Below, one piece after another: positions 52,871 to 62,339 of a DNA stretch of 64,000 bases. The first letter of the stretch is position 1, and the number at the start of each line of letters is the position of its first letter. Source of the stretch: an uncultured Spartobacteria bacterium (GTDB taxonomy: Bacteria > Verrucomicrobiota > Verrucomicrobiia > Chthoniobacterales > Chthoniobacteraceae); assembly GCA_903929475.1 (NCBI GenBank), contig CAIYUV010000122.1, forward strand, positions 28,317 to 92,316, read 5' to 3'. Under the pieces are notes generated by a model. That model had not been told where the DNA came from, searched no databases, and was given only the letters and a program-made list of their open reading frames with translations. The translations under genes and the position numbers were made by a program.

Positions 52871-53968
52871 TTAAACCCCGAGCAGCAAACGCGACGGCTG
52901 CTCGATGCCCTCTTTGACTTTCACGAGGAAAGTGACGGCCTCTTTTCCATCCACCACGCGGTGATCATAGCTGAGCGCGAGATACATCATCGGTCGCGCC
53001 ACAATCTGTCCATTCACGACAACGGCGCGCTCCTGAATCTTGTGCATCCCGAGGATGCCGCTCTGCGGCGGATTCAGAATCGGCGTGCTCAACAGGCTGC
53101 CGTAAATCCCGCCGTTGCTGAGCGTGAAAACTCCGCCCGACAAATCGTCAGTTGTGATTTTTCCCTCACGCGCCCTGGTCGCAAATCCAGCGAGATCGCG
53201 CTCCAGTTCGGGAAAGGTTTTTGCATCCGCCCCTCGAACCACCGGCACCACAAGGCCGCGCTCGGTGCCCACTGCGACGCCGATGTCGTAAAAATGGTTT
53301 TGCACCAATTCATCGCCTTCGAGGCGCGCATTGATCTGCGGCACCGCCTTGAGCGCGACGACCACAGCCTTGATAAAAAACGACATGAACCCGAGCTTGA
53401 TACCATGCTGCTTTTGAAAATCTTCGCCCAACTCCTTGCGCAGCGCCATCACTGCGGACATGTCGGCTTCATTGAACGTGGTAAGGATCGCCGCCGTGTG
53501 CTGCGCCATCACGAGCTGCGCCGCGATCTTCCGGCGCAATGGCGAGAGCTTCCTGCGCGTGCTGCGACCATCGCTGGCGGGCGCGGTGTTTTCTATGGCA
53601 ATTGCGGGTGATTCATTCGCCACCGCAGCTGCTGCGGAAAGCGAAACCGATACTGCTGGAACTGGAGCTGACTCGGAAGCAGGCACGGATTTCTTTGCGG
53701 TCCTTTTCTGCGCTGGCTGCGCGGGTGCGGCAGCGGCATCTTCGATTATCGCAACAACCTCGCCAATCTTCACCTCCGCACCAGTTGCGGCCTTGATCCG
53801 CAGGACGCCCCCGCAATCGGCAGTGATCTCCGTAGAGACCTTGTCCGTTTCGAGCGTGAGCAAAGCGTCGCCCTTGCTGACTGTATCCCCATCATTTTTC
53901 AGCCACGCCGAGATCATGCCGCTCGTGACCGACTCCCCCACCGCTGGAATTTTGACTTCAAGACTCAT
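52871..53968 (-). CDS. sucB: Dihydrolipoyllysine succinyltransferase (E2 of 2-oxoglutarate dehydrogenase)
   Basis: 365 residues from the ATG at 53968 ([19 protein letters not shown]). The lipoyl domain has the modified Lys in [14 protein letters not shown] Pro/Ala/Ser-rich linker leads directly into the catalytic core ([21 protein letters not shown] and the active-site [13 protein letters not shown]). [23 protein letters not shown] and the C-terminus support OdhB rather than a pyruvate E2. The peripheral subunit (E3)-binding domain usual in bacterial E2s is not recognisable. Neither sucA nor lpd adjoins it. Confidence 0.92.
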   Translation of the reverse strand: MSLEVKIPAVGESVTSGMISAWLKNDGDTVSKGDALLTLETDKVSTEITADCGGVLRIKAATGAEVKIGEVVAIIEDAAAAPAQPAQKRTAKKSVPASESAPVPAVSVSLSAAAAVANESPAIAIENTAPASDGRSTRRKLSPLRRKIAAQLVMAQHTAAILTTFNEADMSAVMALRKELGEDFQKQHGIKLGFMSFFIKAVVVALKAVPQINARLEGDELVQNHFYDIGVAVGTERGLVVPVVRGADAKTFPELERDLAGFATRAREGKITTDDLSGGVFTLSNGGIYGSLLSTPILNPPQSGILGMHKIQERAVVVNGQIVARPMMYLALSYDHRVVDGKEAVTFLVKVKEGIEQPSRLLLGV

Positions 53969-54019
53969 ACGCCTCCACGTTCGCCATGAATGCACCCTTT
54001 GTGCAACGGCAAACCTTGC

Positions 54020-55420
54020 CTATGCACGCTCGATGAGTTCGCGCACTTCGTTCTCGTAGGTGCTGAACGGGTCGCCCATCGCGAGCGGCTTTTGCTCGTT
54101 TGCAGTGAGCGAGTCCCAATGAATCACGCACGGCATCCGCGTCTCCATGAAACGCTCGATCGCAAGCCCCCGGCCCCACGCACGCGTGTCGCGCGGCGGC
54201 TCGCGCAATGCACTTTCCCGGCGCGCCGTGAGATTAAACTGCCCAATCTCCTCCTTCACGGGTAGCGCGTAAAAGAGTCCGCGCGACGGGTTGAGGTTGT
54301 GGTATTCGAGGTCGAGGCTTTGCAGCCACGGGTCGTCCCACTCGATTCCTTGCTCGGCGCGAAAAGTTTCGAGCAGCCATTTCTTCGATACCCAGTCCAC
54401 GGCACCGATAAGCGACTCCGTGTCATCGCGACGAAGCGCATCCAGCAGCCAGGCCCATTGTTCGAGCAGCCAGTCGGTTTCCTCGTCGCGTCCGGCGAAC
54501 GCCTCGGTCGCAGATGCGTGAAATTTTTCCTGAATACCCAGCGCCGTCTCCGCGCCGCCGCCAACGAGTGCGACCGGTGCATCCGCGCGACACGAACGCG
54601 AGACGAGGCGCGTGGCCATCACCGCATCATCGAGAGCAACGCGGCGCGGAAGGCGGTTCTCTTCGAGCAAAGTGAGCACGAGATGTGTGGTGCCGATCTT
54701 CAGCGCGGTGGCAAAGGGCGACATGTTAGAGTCGCCGATGAGCAGGTGGAGACGGCGGTATTTGCGGTAGTCGGCGAGCGGTTCGTCGCGAGCGTTGATG
54801 ATGGCGCGGTTGAACTGCACCCATTGGTAGATGTCGTTCATGATGTGGTCCGCGCGCTGGCTGATCTGAAAGTCCACCTTGTCAAACGGCGGCAGCGGCG
54901 AGACCTCAAGCGCCTGCGAAGTCGCCTGCCCCACGCGCCCGGTGCCTGTGAAAATCTGCCGCGTCGCGAGGAACGAAAGGACGGCGCCCACACCCGCCGG
55001 TGTGAACGGCGTCTCGCGTCGCATGAGATAGTTTTCGTGGCAGCCGAAAGTCGCGCCCGTGTGATGATCAATGTTGTTTTTTAGAAACGCCACCTCTTCC
55101 GCCACGCCCATCGCATCCAGCGCGGCTTGAACGAATGCGTCGCCCGCCACGTCGTAGGCCACGATATCGCGCACGCTGCGGCATTCGGGCGTCGCATATT
55201 CGAGGTGTCCCATGTCGAGATACAGCCGCCCGCCGTTGCGCAAAAAACCACCGTTGCCAGGCGGTTCCTCGTAATCGCGGAAATGGGTGTCGAGCACACC
55301 GGCGCGAGACTTTTTGAAAAGGTGATTCTTCACCCGCGCAGGCCACGACTCCGCGCTACGGTCTTCCTCTTTGCTGACAAGGCAACCGTATTCAGTTTCG
55401 ATGCCGACGATTCGATTCAC
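54020..55420 (-). CDS. PafA/Dop-family carboxylate-amine ligase (Pup ligase-like)
   Basis: 466 residues from a GTG at 55420 (VNRIVGIETEYGCLV); the track uses an upstream TTG. The glutamine-synthetase-like fold shows GIETEYG near the start, LRNGGRLYLDMGHLEYATPEC, FLKNNIDHHTGATFGCHENYLM, INARDEPLADYRKYRRLHLLIGDSNMS and ALKIGTTHLVL. PafA attaches the tag protein Pup (or UBact in some Gram-negative phyla) to lysines; Dop removes or deamidates it. The length, the short N-terminal loop and GDSNMS favour PafA over Dop. No tag or proteasome gene is in the window. Confidence 0.87.
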   Translation of the reverse strand: MNRIVGIETEYGCLVSKEEDRSAESWPARVKNHLFKKSRAGVLDTHFRDYEEPPGNGGFLRNGGRLYLDMGHLEYATPECRSVRDIVAYDVAGDAFVQAALDAMGVAEEVAFLKNNIDHHTGATFGCHENYLMRRETPFTPAGVGAVLSFLATRQIFTGTGRVGQATSQALEVSPLPPFDKVDFQISQRADHIMNDIYQWVQFNRAIINARDEPLADYRKYRRLHLLIGDSNMSPFATALKIGTTHLVLTLLEENRLPRRVALDDAVMATRLVSRSCRADAPVALVGGGAETALGIQEKFHASATEAFAGRDEETDWLLEQWAWLLDALRRDDTESLIGAVDWVSKKWLLETFRAEQGIEWDDPWLQSLDLEYHNLNPSRGLFYALPVKEEIGQFNLTARRESALREPPRDTRAWGRGLAIERFMETRMPCVIHWDSLTANEQKPLAMGDPFSTYENEVRELIERA

Positions 55421-55486
55421 AGCGTGTGAGAAGTTGCGTGCCGCCAAAGCGACAGGGCGCGACTCTCAACCCTCCGCTCCAAACAC

Positions 55487-56194
55487 TCAACTCTCCAAAT
55501 AAAGAATCCGTCCGCAGTTCAAGCACGCCGTCACGACCTTTGCTGTGCGGACTGCGTGGAACACATGCGTCTGAGCTTTTACATGGCAGCCCTGGCAGAT
55601 TTCGTTTTCGAGCGCGACGACGGCGTGGCCGTCCTTTTTGTCGAAGAGCCGTTGATATTCATCGAGAAGATCCTCGTCCACATCGGCTGCGAGCTTCGCG
55701 CGATCTGCCTGGATTTCGACCAATTGTGCTTCAAGCGCCTTCACCTTGGCGTCGAGATCCGCGCTCTGGCTCTGCACCTGCGACTTTGTCGCGGCTGATT
55801 CCTTTTCTGCGGCGGCGATGATCGGCTTTTGCAACTCCGCCGCTTCCATGAGTTCCATCTCCTTGTCCTCGATGCCCGCGATTTCGATTTTCAAACTCTC
55901 GATGGCGTGGTCGTAGGCGCGATACTCCTCGTTCTTTTTCGTTTCGAGTTTTTGCTGCTCGTATTTGTTGATGCGATCGGTGCGGGTGCGGACTTCGTTT
56001 TCCAGCTCCTTACGCTTCACTTCGATTTCCTTGGCTTTGAGTTTCGCAGCATCAAGCGCGTTGGAAGCGGCACTGAGTCTGGCATCGAACGCCTTTCTTT
56101 CGAGCGGCGCGTTTTTGAGTTCGATTTTGAGCTGCCGCAATTTGCGATCGCGGTCTTGGATGACGAGAAGTTGAGTGACTGCGGGAAGGATCAT
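55487..56194 (-). CDS. Coiled-coil protein with C-terminal C4 zinc ribbon
   Basis: 235 residues from the ATG at 56194 (MILPAVTQLLVIQDRDRKLRQLKIEL). About 170 residues form an antiparallel-looking coiled coil, followed by a zinc ribbon with two CxxC pairs (ENEICQGCHVK and VTACLNCGRILYLE). This matches the DUF164/CT398-CdsZ family, found near sigma-54 or type III secretion components in some bacteria but of unclear general role. It precedes the PafA-like gene on the same strand with 66 bases between them. No link to pupylation is established. Confidence 0.85.
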   Translation of the reverse strand: MILPAVTQLLVIQDRDRKLRQLKIELKNAPLERKAFDARLSAASNALDAAKLKAKEIEVKRKELENEVRTRTDRINKYEQQKLETKKNEEYRAYDHAIESLKIEIAGIEDKEMELMEAAELQKPIIAAAEKESAATKSQVQSQSADLDAKVKALEAQLVEIQADRAKLAADVDEDLLDEYQRLFDKKDGHAVVALENEICQGCHVKAQTHVFHAVRTAKVVTACLNCGRILYLES

Positions 56195-56258
56195 GTGGCG
56201 GTGAAGTTGTTCATTCGCACGCTGAGCGTCAACAGTTCGCCGCAGGAAAAGCCCTCTT

Positions 56259-57164
56259 TTACAAGAGCATCTGTTCCTCGGGAGGAACGGTCTTTTCAAC
56301 GCGCTCGGCCTGGAGCACGGAAATGCGACGGCCTTTTTCGATGGGAAAACTGGGTTTGCCGATGATTTTCACCCACGTCATCTCGGGAAAAGCGGGCATT
56401 TTCTCCACCTCCACGAGCGTAGCCACGGGGCGCGCGTCTGCGGCGCAGCATGTCATAAACATCCGCACAGCCTTAAAGCGATGACCGGTGGCGTTGTTCG
56501 TGTTGTCGGGCATGAACTGCGCGATGAGCTGCACTTCCTTGCCTTCGAAATCGGGCCGCAAAATCGCATCCTGTGCGGCGTAAAGCAGGTCGAGAACCTC
56601 GGCCATGATGTAACCCTCGGGCGTGCGTGTGAGGTAATCGGTCGCGGGTTTCGTCTGCGGCTGCGCGACGGCCGGGGCGGGCTGTGTGCCATCCTTGCTC
56701 GGAAGCGGCAGGTCGTTCTTCGTGTTCACAGCGCCGGGGATTTTTGGCGCGTTGGCAGTCATAGACGCGAATTTTTCCTGCGTTCGCTCCATCGCTGCGG
56801 GCAAATCCTTTCCATCGGTGGAGGTGCGGCGGTTTTTCGTGATGTTGCTGCTGAATTCACCACGCGAATATGGCACCGCAATGCAGATGGGAACGAGCAG
56901 GATTAAGAAGGCGAGCAACTTTCCCGCACTGACACGGCTAAGTCCGTGGCCGCACTCCGCTGACGAACAGCAGCTCGCATCCGCCTTGAACGCGACAAAT
57001 ACCATGGCCATCAACGCAAGCACGCACGCCGCCGCCAGTGCATAGCGGTGAAATTCAGGCGTGAGCATGTTTTTCATCCGCTCCGAAAAGTGAAAGTAAA
57101 ACAGCACCACGCTCCACGTGGCGAGCGTGGCGGCGGGGAGCCATCGGGCGATGAGCTTTTGCAT
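56259..57164 (-). CDS. DUF1980/TIGR03943-family permease subunit
   Basis: 301 residues with two or three N-terminal membrane helices (LPAATLATWSVVLFYFHF, YALAAACVLALMAMVFVAF, LLAFLILLVPICIAV), a Cys-rich cytoplasmic or periplasmic turn (ASCCSSAECGHG), a variable Pro-rich linker and a C-terminal beta domain with FMTCCAADARPVA. In other bacteria this type of protein is encoded beside a DUF318 permease, as here (7-base gap). The transported compound is unknown; the conserved cysteines suggest metal or thiol chemistry. Confidence 0.85.
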   Translation of the reverse strand: MQKLIARWLPAATLATWSVVLFYFHFSERMKNMLTPEFHRYALAAACVLALMAMVFVAFKADASCCSSAECGHGLSRVSAGKLLAFLILLVPICIAVPYSRGEFSSNITKNRRTSTDGKDLPAAMERTQEKFASMTANAPKIPGAVNTKNDLPLPSKDGTQPAPAVAQPQTKPATDYLTRTPEGYIMAEVLDLLYAAQDAILRPDFEGKEVQLIAQFMPDNTNNATGHRFKAVRMFMTCCAADARPVATLVEVEKMPAFPEMTWVKIIGKPSFPIEKGRRISVLQAERVEKTVPPEEQMLL

Positions 57165-57171
57165 GGCGGGA

Positions 57172-58221
57172 CTATAGGCGGGTGTTGAAAGGGACGCAAC
57201 CGATGCTTCCTGGAAGAAGCGCTACAGCGCTTGTTTTCGTGCCGACATCATGCCCGGCCAATAACCAGCAGATGAGCGCAATGAGAACAAACAACGCGAT
57301 GGAAAATACAGTGACAAACCGCCGCTTGAAAACAAGACCGTAGAGCCAAAAGAGCTTCAGATCAAAGACTGGGCCAAAGAGCAGAAATGCGAGCTTAGAT
57401 ACCATAGAAAACGGCACAAACTGCGTCGCTGCCACAAACGCATCTGTCGTGCTGCACAGCGCCAGCAACGCAGCCATGACCATGAGCGTGATGATCGAAA
57501 GCAAAGGCTGCCCTGTTGCCAGCGGCGCAAGCGCCTCTTGATTGATGCCGACCGCAAACACGCTCGTGATCGCAGTGCCGATCACAAAATAAAACGCCAC
57601 ATCGAGAAAATCCGCCGTGGCCGATTGCACGGCGAGCAGCAACTTGCGCAGGGGAGTCGAGGACGCGACCATCTGTGCAAAGTCCGGCGTATCTTCAGGC
57701 GCGCCGGAAATGCTCAAACCAGTGCGACGCTTGGGCTGTTCGTCTGGCAAGATTCCCGCCTGCAAAATGCGCCGCTGCGGGAGCTGGTGGATGATCAGTC
57801 CGAAAACCACCGCGATCAAGAAACCAAATCCCAGACGCAGTGAAACCATCAACCACGGCTGCTGTCCACTGAACGCCTTGAATGTGCTGATGGCCACAAT
57901 CGGACTCACGATTGGAGCGGCCAGCATGTAGGTCATCGCGGCCGAAACCGACACACCTTTGCGAATGAAGCGCCGCACAATGATCACGCTTCCACATTCA
58001 CACATCGGAAAAATCAATCCGAGCAGCCCCGCCATGAAAATCGCAGGGACGGGTTTGCGCGGGAGCATCTTCGTCACGCGCTCGGACGAGACGAACACAT
58101 CCACCAGTCCCGAGATGATCGAGCCGAGCAGCAGGAACGGAACGCCCTCGAACAGCACGCTGAGAAACGCCTTCGCAAAATCACCGAAATCAAAGTGAAA
58201 ATTATTTGTGAGCCAGTTCAT
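57172..58221 (-). CDS. DUF318/UPF0718 permease
   Basis: 349 residues from the ATG at 58221 (MNWLTNNFHFDFGDFAKAF). About eight membrane helices; the conserved FPMCECGSVIIVRRFIRKG and AAPIVSPIVAISTF mark the family, and STTDAFVAATQF follows in the second half. It is the first gene of the pair with DUF1980. Members are tied in some reports to heavy-metal or thiol stress, but the substrate is not known. The C-terminus extends slightly beyond the last helix. Confidence 0.88.
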   Translation of the reverse strand: MNWLTNNFHFDFGDFAKAFLSVLFEGVPFLLLGSIISGLVDVFVSSERVTKMLPRKPVPAIFMAGLLGLIFPMCECGSVIIVRRFIRKGVSVSAAMTYMLAAPIVSPIVAISTFKAFSGQQPWLMVSLRLGFGFLIAVVFGLIIHQLPQRRILQAGILPDEQPKRRTGLSISGAPEDTPDFAQMVASSTPLRKLLLAVQSATADFLDVAFYFVIGTAITSVFAVGINQEALAPLATGQPLLSIITLMVMAALLALCSTTDAFVAATQFVPFSMVSKLAFLLFGPVFDLKLFWLYGLVFKRRFVTVFSIALFVLIALICWLLAGHDVGTKTSAVALLPGSIGCVPFNTRL

Positions 58222-58263
58222 CAAAAGGAGCACGCCGGGTAAGACCTGCGGCAATGCATTTCA

Positions 58264-59793
58264 TTAGTCCGCCCCGCCCTTCGTGAGCAACTTGTCACCG
58301 CCTAGCAACTCAGTTGCCTGCAAACTACGCGTGCTTTGCTCCAGCGGTTTTGGTTCTTCGATCTCCCTGCCATTCGCCGTTGCGTGCAGGTCTTTGAATT
58401 TTCGCGCCGTCACAAACACGCGCGTCTCCAGCGATCTCGTCGCGTCGTTGTAGGCATCCACCGCACTGCCGAGATTTTTTCCGACCTTGGAAAAGTGTTC
58501 GCCGAGTTTCGACAAACGTTCGTAAAGCTCCGCGCCGAGTTCGCTGATTTGCTTCGCGTTTTCCGCCAGTTTTTCCTGCCGCCAGCCGTAATGCACAGCG
58601 CGCAGCAATGCGATTAGGGTCATCGGCGTGGTGAGCATCACATTTTTCTCCGCGCTGAATTCGATCAACCCCGGATCGTGCTCCACCGCTGCGCCGAAAA
58701 AAGTCTCCGCTGGCAGAAAGAGCACCACGAACTCCGGCGCTTCGCCGAACTGCTCCCAATAGCTCTTCGCCGAGAGCGCCTTGATGTGCTCGCGCACCGC
58801 CTGCGCGTGCTCTCGATATGCCGCGGTGCGTGTGGCTTCATCGGTTGCGGAAACTGCGCGCTCGTAAGCGCTGAACGGCACCTTCGAGTCCACGACGACG
58901 GTTTTTCCGCCGGGCATTTTCACCAGCATATCCGGGCGCAGCCGCCCGCCTTCGCCCTCCGCGCTTTGCTGTTCGTAAAAATCGCAGTGGTCCTGCATTC
59001 CCGCCAGCTCGACCACGCGGCGGAGCTGGATTTCCCCCCACCGCCCGCGCGTGCCTGATGCACGCAGCACATTCGCAAGACGCCCCGTTTCTCCGCGAAG
59101 TTCGCGCTGCGTTTCGATGAGCGATTTCACCTGCGTCGCGAGACCTTCATAGGCGCCTGCACGCGTCTTTTCGATTTCGTTCATCTGTGTATCCACGCGA
59201 GCGAGCGACTCGCTCACGGGCTTCAGCAACTCGGCGATGGCTTGCTGCTTTTGCGCAAGGTCGCCACTCGCCTTTTCCTGAAATTGCCCGAGCGCCGTCT
59301 TTGCCAGTTCGAGGAAGGATGCGTTGTTCTGCTGAAGCGCCTGAGCGCTGAGAGCGTGAAATGCGTCCGTCAGTTTCTTCTGCGCATCGTCGAGCATCGC
59401 CAGCTTTTCAGTGCTCTGCTCGCGCTCCTCGGAAATCTGCATCTCCAGAGCAGCCACGCGCGCATCCGCCTCGCTTTTCGCCGTGCGCAATTCCGCCATC
59501 GCGCGCCCGTGCTCCTCTCCCTCGCGCTGAAGCTCGACGACGCGCGCCGCTGCCGTGGTTGCGTTTGCCTCCGCAGTCGCGAGCCGCGTCGAGAGCGCGA
59601 GCTTCTCCGCACCGTGCTCCGATTGCAGCTTCGCCTCCTTTTCCGCAACCGCCGCGCCAACGCGCTGTCGCGCGAAAAGCCACATCAGCCCCGCGCCTGT
59701 TACAGCGCCGCCGAGTGCGATCAAAATGGAAGTCGTGTCTGCCAAAGTCCCGCAAGACTGCGCATCACAAAGCGGCGTTGCAAGCCACCCCAT
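58264..59793 (-). CDS. rmuC: DNA recombination protein RmuC
   Basis: 509 residues from the ATG at 59793; a TTG at 59745 just before the membrane helix is the alternative. One N-terminal helix (ILIALGGAVTGAGLMWLFA), a long coiled coil, then the RmuC domain (LRASGTRGRWGEIQLRRVVELAGM, VVDSKVPFSAYERAVSA). RmuC restrains inversions at short inverted repeats and is predicted to be nuclease-related. It diverges from the TIGR03790 gene. Confidence 0.93.
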   Translation of the reverse strand: MGWLATPLCDAQSCGTLADTTSILIALGGAVTGAGLMWLFARQRVGAAVAEKEAKLQSEHGAEKLALSTRLATAEANATTAAARVVELQREGEEHGRAMAELRTAKSEADARVAALEMQISEEREQSTEKLAMLDDAQKKLTDAFHALSAQALQQNNASFLELAKTALGQFQEKASGDLAQKQQAIAELLKPVSESLARVDTQMNEIEKTRAGAYEGLATQVKSLIETQRELRGETGRLANVLRASGTRGRWGEIQLRRVVELAGMQDHCDFYEQQSAEGEGGRLRPDMLVKMPGGKTVVVDSKVPFSAYERAVSATDEATRTAAYREHAQAVREHIKALSAKSYWEQFGEAPEFVVLFLPAETFFGAAVEHDPGLIEFSAEKNVMLTTPMTLIALLRAVHYGWRQEKLAENAKQISELGAELYERLSKLGEHFSKVGKNLGSAVDAYNDATRSLETRVFVTARKFKDLHATANGREIEEPKPLEQSTRSLQATELLGGDKLLTKGGAD

Positions 59794-59845
59794 GCGTCAT
59801 TCGTCATTCGACATTTTCCCCCGCCCCCGCCACAAGCCACGCCTC

Positions 59846-62338
59846 ATGCGCACGCTCATCGCGTTCCTATTCATCACAGCCGCCGCCTTCGGAGCGGGCG
59901 GACCCGAGAACGCACTTATCGTCGTCAATGCCGATAGCTGGGCCTCGACGTGTGTCGCCAACGAATACATCGCCGCGCGCTTCATCCCGGCGGACAACGT
60001 CGTCTATCTCCGCGACATCCCTTCTTTCGAGCGAATGGACGTGGAGCAGTTCCGCGAACGCATCCTGCGCCCCGTGCTGCGAACAGCGGAGGAGCGCGGC
60101 CTCTCCTCGCAGATTGATTACATCCTCTACAGCGCGGACTTTCCGACGGCGATTGATGTGGTTGCGGACATGGCCGGCAAGGAGTTCCCGAAAACAATCA
60201 CGCCATTGGCATCCATCAACAGCCTTACTTTTTATTACCAGTTCACGCTTAAGAAAAATCCCGGCTACCTCGGGATGAACACAAACTTTTATTTCCGCCA
60301 GCGCTCCCTCGTCGCCCCCGAGAAGCCGTGGCCCGAGGCCGACCAAAAAACTTACAACTCCGCACTCGCTGTTTTTTTCAAAGTGAGCGCGGCGAGAGAG
60401 AAGGCGCGTGAAAAGAAAGACGAACCACCCAAGCCCGAAGCTCTCGCCGAGGAGAGACAGCTACTCATGGGAGCGCGTGCGACTTTCCTAAAAATTAAGG
60501 TGGATCATCCGAAATCCACCGAACTGCTTTACAACATCGCCTGCATCGAAGCGCAGCTCGGCAACGCTGCGGACTCTGTCTCCGCGCTCAGTGAAGCGAT
60601 AGAAAATGGCTGGTGGGATATGCAGCGTTCGCAACAGGATCCCGATCTGCGCAGCGTGCGAGACCGCGAGGATTTCAAAGCACTGATGCTCCGCGCTCGT
60701 GCGGTGAGGTTTGAAATCTCACCATCCAGCGGATTCCGCTCGTCCGTGGGATGGCTGCCGAACGGCCAGGTCGTGCCCGCAGGAAATGGCGTGCGCTATC
60801 TGCTCTCGACGATGCTCGCCTACACGAGCGGACGTGGAAATTCCGTGCGCGAGGCGGTGGCGGGTTTCCGCCGCAGCGTAAGTGCGGACGGAACGCGACC
60901 GCCCGGCACCGTATATTTTCTCGAAAACAACGACGTGCGCTCGACTACACGCGAGTGGGGATTTTCCCGCGCAGCGGAAAAACTGCGCGACTCGAATGTT
61001 GCCGCGAGCGTGGAAAAAGGCGTTCTGCCGCAAAACAAAAACGACGTGGCCGGACTCACTGCGGGTGTTGCAGACTTCGATTGGGAAAAGAGCGGCAGCA
61101 CCATTTTGGCCGGCGCAATTTGCGAACATCTCACGAGCTTTGGCGGAATGCTCCACGAAGGTGACACGCAAACGCCGCTCACGGAATTCCTGCGCCACGG
61201 CGCGGCTGGAGCGAGTGGAACCGTGAACGAACCCTACGCCATTCAGGCGAAATTTCCGACGCCGTTCATCCACTGGCACTACGCGAACGGCTGCACGCTC
61301 GGCGAAGCTTTCTACCAAAGCGTCGCCGCGCCCTACCAACTCCTCATCGTCGGCGATGCACTCTGCGCGCCATGGAAAAAGCGGTTCACCGTGAAGGCGG
61401 ACGGCATCAAGGCCGGAGCCGCGCTGAAAGGTTCATTCACTGTCAAGCCAGTCGTCGAATCACTCGACGGACTCAAGCCCGCGTCGTTTGAGCTATATCT
61501 CGATGGCCACCGCACCGGGGCAGGTGGTGCCAACAGTTCCTTCACCGTGGACACCGCCAAGCTCCACGAAGGCCCGCTGCAAATCACACTCGCGGCAAAC
61601 AGCCTCGACGCGGTCTCGACGCGAACGAGCATCAACATTTCCGCGGTCGTGCGAAACAGCGATGTTACGCTGAACGTCACGGCACCTTCAGGCGACTGGC
61701 CGTGGGACAAACCCATCGTGCTGAAAGCCAGCGCAACCGGCGCGAGTGCGATTCTTTTCCGACAAAATGGCCGCGAAATCGCACGCACCGCCAACGGAAC
61801 GACAACCATCGATCCGAGAACTCTCGGCCAGGGCCCCGTGCGCATCCAGCCGGTCGCATTGCTAAATGGCGGGCGCGAAATTTGGGGCGAGCCGATTTTA
61901 CTGCGCATCTCACCGCCACCTTCGATTCTCGCGCAAAGCCTCGCGCCCGGAATCACGCTCACAAACGGTTTTCACGTCACGCCCGCCGGAGGCACTGCGG
62001 CGCTCGTGCAAAAAGCCGATGGCGACTGGCTCGCCAAGGCTGGTGTTGCGAAGGACGGCGAATTTGCCATCGAAACATGGCTCCGCGTGCCGGCGGATGA
62101 TGTGTATCAATTTCAGTTTCGCGGCCCGTCACAACTCCGCGTGATCGTGGACGGCCAGCCACTCGACTGGCCGCGCGGAAAAGAATGGTGGTTCCTCCCC
62201 GCCCACCTCGCACGCGGCCCGCACCGCATTCGCATCGAAGGAAAAGCGGACGGTGCTCCACAACTCGATGCACGCTTCGGCGGCCCCGGCTGCCTGCGCC
62301 TCGACGGCGCACGCTTTCAGCACGCCGAGACGAAATAA
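59846..62338 (+). CDS. TIGR03790-family exported protein with inserted TPR-like segment
   Basis: 830 residues from the ATG at 59846 (MRTLIAFLFITAAAFGAGG); the track extends over rmuC. The N-terminal part (NALIVVNADSWAS, ANEYIAARFIPADNVVYL, IDYILYSADFPTAI) and the central GTVYFLENNDVRSTTREWG and FGGMLHEGDTQTPLTEFLRHGAAGASGTV match TIGR03790. Between them lies a TPR-like block (STELLYNIACIEAQLGNAADSVSALSEAIENG). The C-terminal ~280 residues contain Ig-like strands and a PA14-like end (ETWLRVPADDVYQFQFRGPSQLRVIVDGQ). Function of the family is unknown; the product is probably secreted. Confidence 0.85.
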   Translation: MRTLIAFLFITAAAFGAGGPENALIVVNADSWASTCVANEYIAARFIPADNVVYLRDIPSFERMDVEQFRERILRPVLRTAEERGLSSQIDYILYSADFPTAIDVVADMAGKEFPKTITPLASINSLTFYYQFTLKKNPGYLGMNTNFYFRQRSLVAPEKPWPEADQKTYNSALAVFFKVSAAREKAREKKDEPPKPEALAEERQLLMGARATFLKIKVDHPKSTELLYNIACIEAQLGNAADSVSALSEAIENGWWDMQRSQQDPDLRSVRDREDFKALMLRARAVRFEISPSSGFRSSVGWLPNGQVVPAGNGVRYLLSTMLAYTSGRGNSVREAVAGFRRSVSADGTRPPGTVYFLENNDVRSTTREWGFSRAAEKLRDSNVAASVEKGVLPQNKNDVAGLTAGVADFDWEKSGSTILAGAICEHLTSFGGMLHEGDTQTPLTEFLRHGAAGASGTVNEPYAIQAKFPTPFIHWHYANGCTLGEAFYQSVAAPYQLLIVGDALCAPWKKRFTVKADGIKAGAALKGSFTVKPVVESLDGLKPASFELYLDGHRTGAGGANSSFTVDTAKLHEGPLQITLAANSLDAVSTRTSINISAVVRNSDVTLNVTAPSGDWPWDKPIVLKASATGASAILFRQNGREIARTANGTTTIDPRTLGQGPVRIQPVALLNGGREIWGEPILLRISPPPSILAQSLAPGITLTNGFHVTPAGGTAALVQKADGDWLAKAGVAKDGEFAIETWLRVPADDVYQFQFRGPSQLRVIVDGQPLDWPRGKEWWFLPAHLARGPHRIRIEGKADGAPQLDARFGGPGCLRLDGARFQHAETK

Positions 62339-62339
62339 C

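Noticed and set aside
53969-54019. Pup/UBact gene next to the PafA-like ligase
   Set aside because: The gaps at 53969-54019 and 55421-55486 are too short for a 60-residue tag protein.
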